A stretch of 8,854 nt of DNA from contig JAADDM010000015.1 in NCBI GenBank assembly GCA_013153955.1, forward strand, positions 1 to 8,854, in the 5' to 3' direction. The first letter of the stretch is position 1; each line of letters begins with the position of its first letter. Made by a program: the position numbers and the translations under genes. This DNA comes from Gammaproteobacteria bacterium. GTDB lineage: Bacteria > Pseudomonadota > Gammaproteobacteria > Thiomicrospirales > Thiomicrospiraceae. The notes beneath the pieces are model-generated. The model had not been told where the DNA came from, ran no database searches, and saw only the letters and a program-made list of their open reading frames with translations. Of this stretch, positions 6,507-8,854 are shown piece after piece.

Positions 6507-6522
6507 GCAATAGGCTTTATAT

Positions 6523-6548
6523 GCTTGATAAAACGTATCTCATCAAGC
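6523..6548 (-). repeat. Short inverted repeat downstream of ppiD
   Basis: GCTTGAT at 6523-6529 pairs with ATCAAGC at 6542-6548 around a 12-base loop, 20 bases past the ppiD stop. No U-tract follows, so it is probably a minor mRNA 3' structure ahead of the main palindromic terminator, or chance. Confidence 0.35.
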
Positions 6549-6567
6549 TATCCCATCAAAGAGAGGG

Positions 6568-8466
6568 CTATTTAATCGTTTGATAAACAGCCTTCTTAAC
6601 CACCTCAGCGCTAGCCACTAAAGCTTTTAAACGTGCTTCATACTGTGCATTCGCAAATAACTCACTAAATGCTCGTTTTAAAGCCTGTTTGTCAGAGTCA
6701 TCTACCGGAATTGATTTAACCCCAGAGACTCTGATTAATACCGTATCGCCCGTATCAAGCTGATAAGCGCGCCATGATGCTTTATCTTCAGCAGGCTTAA
6801 CAACTTTAAAAGCTTCTGTGACCATTTGAGGAAGTAGCTTCTGTGAATTACGAGAGATCCAACCCACCGTATTCCACTCAACGCCATCCTGCATCAATGA
6901 CTCAGGGTTTTCACCAGACTCTGCTTTGACCAATAAAGATTGCGCTAAATCAGCCGCCGCTTTAATAGAAGCTTCACGTACCAGCTTATCTTTAATGCCT
7001 GTAGCAACCTCTTCTAAAGGCTTCTGACGGGCTTCTTGTTTTGTATTCAAGCGTAAAACAATAGAGCGGTTCGGAGCAAGCTCAATAGAGGTACTGTTTA
7101 ACTTACCTTTAAGCACATCCTCAGAGAAAGCCAACTTAATCACCTTACCATTAGAGACAATATTCCCAGCCCCACCTTCACGACTGAACAGAGAAGAGGT
7201 TTGAACTTTCATACCCAGTGCATCCGCAGCAGGCTCAAGGCTGTCTGACTGTTCATAAGCTAAGGTATTTAACTGTTCTAACAAATCAAAGTACTGACGT
7301 TCAGCTTCTTGTAAACGGTACTGCTCTGCCACTTCGGCCTTAACAGAATCAAACGGTTGAACTTTCTTACCCTCAACGGCTTCAAGCTTAATCAGGTGAA
7401 AGCCAAACTCTGTTTTAACAGGCTCACTGACTTGACCGACCTCCATCGTAAAGACGGCCTCGTCAAATGCAGGTACCATCATACCTTGTTCAAACGTGCC
7501 TAAATCTCCACCGGAATTAGCAGAACCAGGATCCTTAGAGTAAATTTTAGCTAACTCAGAAAAATCTTCTCCAGCGGCTATTTTAGCCTGAACCTCTGCA
7601 ACCGTTTTCATTGCAGCCTCTTCGCCAGTAGACTCATCTACTGAGATTAGGATATGCTTTGCAGTACGCTTTTCAGGCAAGCCAAACAGAGAGATGTTCT
7701 CTTCAAAATAGGCTCTTAGTAACTCATCCGTTACCTCTATTGATTTTGCAATTTCAGACTGTGATAGATCAATATAGTCGATAGATACTTTTTCAGGCTC
7801 TACAAATTGATCTAACGCCCCTTCATAAGCCTGCTTTACCTGCTCATCCGTCACAACCACTGTTTCTGCAAAAGGACGCTGATCAATGCGTAAGTAACTT
7901 ACTTCACGTTCCTGGCCCTGAAGCGCAGCTAACTGCGCCACTTCAGAGTCTGTTGCAAAGCTAGAAGATTGCGTGATCGCGCTAAACTGTTGCTCCAATA
8001 AAAACTGGCGTTGTTCAAACTCAAAACGTGCGATGTTTAATCCATTACGCAGTAAAACTTCTTCATAAACCTTATCAGAGAACTTGCCATCCTGCTGAAA
8101 GACGGGCGCGGAATGAATTGCAGCAGCCAGCTGCTGATCACTCACAATCATTCCCTGATCATTTGCCCATTGACGCATCACTTCAGATTCAACTAAAGAC
8201 TCAAGTACCTGCTCACGAAGCTCTTCATCTTTGACCACTTCATCATATAAATCCCCAAACTGCTCCTGTAAACGTATTTTTTGACGATTATACAGCGTGA
8301 CAAACTCATTGCCCCCTATTGGCTCACCATTCACTTCAGCGACAACAACGGCTTTATCGCCGCGTGCATACTGATCAATACCAAACAATGCGAAGGTCAT
8401 AATAATCAAACCGACTATAACCCAAGCGATCCACCCTTGAGCGTGATCACGAATACTTTGTAACAT
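6568..8466 (-). CDS. ppiD: Membrane-anchored periplasmic chaperone/peptidyl-prolyl isomerase PpiD
   Basis: PpiD is anchored in the inner membrane at the exit of the SecYEG channel and helps newly exported proteins fold. The 632-residue product (E. coli about 623) begins with a short cytoplasmic stretch and one membrane anchor at about 12-30 (WIAWVIVGLIIMTFALFGI), followed by a SurA-like N-terminal chaperone domain (about 40-180). A single parvulin domain spans about 266-365, with AKHILISV (269-276), GGDLGTFEQGMMVPAFDEAV (319-338) and EFGFHLIKLE (353-362). A C-terminal helical region of about 270 residues completes the SurA-like core. The parvulin site keeps both histidines (271 and 357) that I recall as missing in E. 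coli PpiD. An AAAGGA ribosome binding site (8473-8478) six bases upstream fixes the ATG at 8466. In E. coli the gene follows lon and hupB; here it starts its own divergent transcript with a promoter candidate directly upstream. Confidence 0.95.
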   Translation of the reverse strand: MLQSIRDHAQGWIAWVIVGLIIMTFALFGIDQYARGDKAVVVAEVNGEPIGGNEFVTLYNRQKIRLQEQFGDLYDEVVKDEELREQVLESLVESEVMRQWANDQGMIVSDQQLAAAIHSAPVFQQDGKFSDKVYEEVLLRNGLNIARFEFEQRQFLLEQQFSAITQSSSFATDSEVAQLAALQGQEREVSYLRIDQRPFAETVVVTDEQVKQAYEGALDQFVEPEKVSIDYIDLSQSEIAKSIEVTDELLRAYFEENISLFGLPEKRTAKHILISVDESTGEEAAMKTVAEVQAKIAAGEDFSELAKIYSKDPGSANSGGDLGTFEQGMMVPAFDEAVFTMEVGQVSEPVKTEFGFHLIKLEAVEGKKVQPFDSVKAEVAEQYRLQEAERQYFDLLEQLNTLAYEQSDSLEPAADALGMKVQTSSLFSREGGAGNIVSNGKVIKLAFSEDVLKGKLNSTSIELAPNRSIVLRLNTKQEARQKPLEEVATGIKDKLVREASIKAAADLAQSLLVKAESGENPESLMQDGVEWNTVGWISRNSQKLLPQMVTEAFKVVKPAEDKASWRAYQLDTGDTVLIRVSGVKSIPVDDSDKQALKRAFSELFANAQYEARLKALVASAEVVKKAVYQTIK

Positions 8467-8508
8467 GCAGAATCCTTTGAACTCTATTCTCTATAAAAAT
8501 TACTGACT

Positions 8509-8537
8509 ATAATAACAATCTAACTGCGTTCTTTCAC
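8509..8537 (-). promoter_or_regulatory. Candidate sigma70 promoter for ppiD
   Basis: Read on the minus strand, GTGAAA (8537-8532) and TATTAT (8514-8509) are separated by 17 bases. TG one base before the -10 makes it an extended form (TGTTATTAT, 8517-8509). The -10 matches five of six and the -35 four of six. The leader would be about 35 bases. This is the best promoter match in the window. Confidence 0.55.
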
Positions 8538-8542
8538 CTATT

Positions 8543-8570
8543 TAAAGTAATTGCGCCTGTTTTCTGACAA
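8543..8570 (+). promoter_or_regulatory. Possible flagellar sigma28-like promoter before the receiver gene
   Basis: TAAAGTAA at 8543-8550 matches six of eight bases of the FliA -35 consensus TAAAGTTT. TCTGACAA at 8563-8570 matches five of eight of GCCGATAA. The spacer is 12 bases where 11 is usual. It would start a transcript about 90 bases before the receiver gene. It is suggestive only because the downstream gene resembles CheY. Confidence 0.2.
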
Positions 8571-8667
8571 AATAATGTTCTCCCCTATGCTTTTCTCTTT
8601 AAAACACAAAGCCTCACCATTTTCAGCTAAACTTTCAATCTAAATAACTTTACTAAGTGAGTGCCAC

Positions 8668-8854
8668 ATGATAAAAGTGCTATATGTCGATGATGCCAAT
8701 TCAATGCGAAAATTAGTGAGCCTTGTTTTATCTGAATACTATGAAGTGACTCTTGCTGAAGACGGACAAGAAGGCCTCAATGCGCTTGAAGGCAACCAAT
8801 TCGATGTCATTATCTCAGATGTAAATATGCCTGTTATGGGGGGCTTAGAGTTTC
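8668..8854 (+). CDS. CheY-like response regulator, N-terminal fragment (cut by window edge)
   Basis: The ATG at 8668 opens a frame that runs off the right edge after 62 complete codons. It starts MIKVLYVDDANSMRKLVSLV and contains the parts of a phosphoacceptor receiver domain visible so far: the acidic pair Asp8-Asp9 that binds magnesium, the phosphorylated Asp51 at the end of the third strand in DVIISDVNMPVMGGLEF, and the proline and glycines of the following loop. The Thr/Ser and Lys switch residues lie beyond the edge. Such proteins take a phosphoryl group from a histidine kinase. Strong likeness to CheY suggests a single-domain chemotaxis-type regulator, but an attached output domain cannot be excluded. 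AAGTGAG at 8655-8661 is a plausible ribosome binding site. The gene is divergent from ppiD. Confidence 0.9.
   Translation, partial: MIKVLYVDDANSMRKLVSLVLSEYYEVTLAEDGQEGLNALEGNQFDVIISDVNMPVMGGLEF

Noticed and set aside
8028..8463. Two plus-strand frames (68 and 60 codons) opposite the ppiD 5' half
   Set aside because: They lie antisense to the membrane anchor and chaperone domain of ppiD and have no recognisable features.
1..8854. Mobile elements, CRISPR arrays, tRNA/rRNA genes, toxin-antitoxin or defence genes
   Set aside because: I looked on both strands and found no transposase motifs, regularly spaced repeats, tRNA-like cloverleaf or linked small gene pairs; the window is tightly packed housekeeping genes.

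Overview
This window looks like a block of core chromosome from a gammaproteobacterium. The base composition is moderately AT-leaning. HflD is essentially confined to Gammaproteobacteria, and mnmA-hflD is a characteristic gammaproteobacterial pair. A monomeric NADP-dependent isocitrate dehydrogenase and a CheY-like receiver gene would fit a motile, marine or sulfur-oxidising type such as the Thiomicrospira/Hydrogenovibrio group, but that genus-level guess comes from general impression and not from any search.

Layout, left to right: the first 24 codons of dnaE (replicative DNA polymerase III alpha subunit, minus strand, running off the left edge); a 214-bp divergent spacer; aat (leucyl/phenylalanyl-tRNA-protein transferase, plus); a bidirectional hairpin terminator; icd (monomeric isocitrate dehydrogenase, minus); a 331-bp divergent spacer; rluE (23S rRNA pseudouridine synthase, plus); a 151-bp spacer with nested inverted repeats and a candidate promoter; mnmA (tRNA 2-thiouridylase, plus) and hflD (plus, 88 bp later); a perfect 42-nt palindromic bidirectional terminator; ppiD (periplasmic membrane-anchored folding factor, minus); a 201-bp divergent spacer; and the first 62 codons of a CheY-like response regulator (plus, cut by the right edge).

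The genes serve general cell functions: replication (dnaE), N-end-rule protein tagging (aat), TCA-cycle flux and NADPH supply (icd), rRNA and tRNA modification (rluE, mnmA), a partner protein of mnmA (hflD), envelope protein folding (ppiD) and signal transduction (the receiver protein). From memory, Escherichia coli has icd, rluE, nudJ, mnmA, hflD and purB in one cluster, and Pseudomonas has aat, ate, infA, clpA, clpS, cspD, icd, idh, mnmA and hflD in one neighbourhood. This window resembles a condensed version of that arrangement, lacking ate-infA-clpA-clpS-cspD, nudJ and purB at the expected places.

I see no sign of a novel defence, mobile or biosynthetic system. There is no transposase, integrase, tRNA, rRNA, CRISPR array or long repeat. 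The items worth a second look are the two truncated edge genes, the synteny, the intact-looking parvulin site of PpiD, and several hairpins and promoter candidates between genes. All promoter calls are by-eye motif matches and are tentative.
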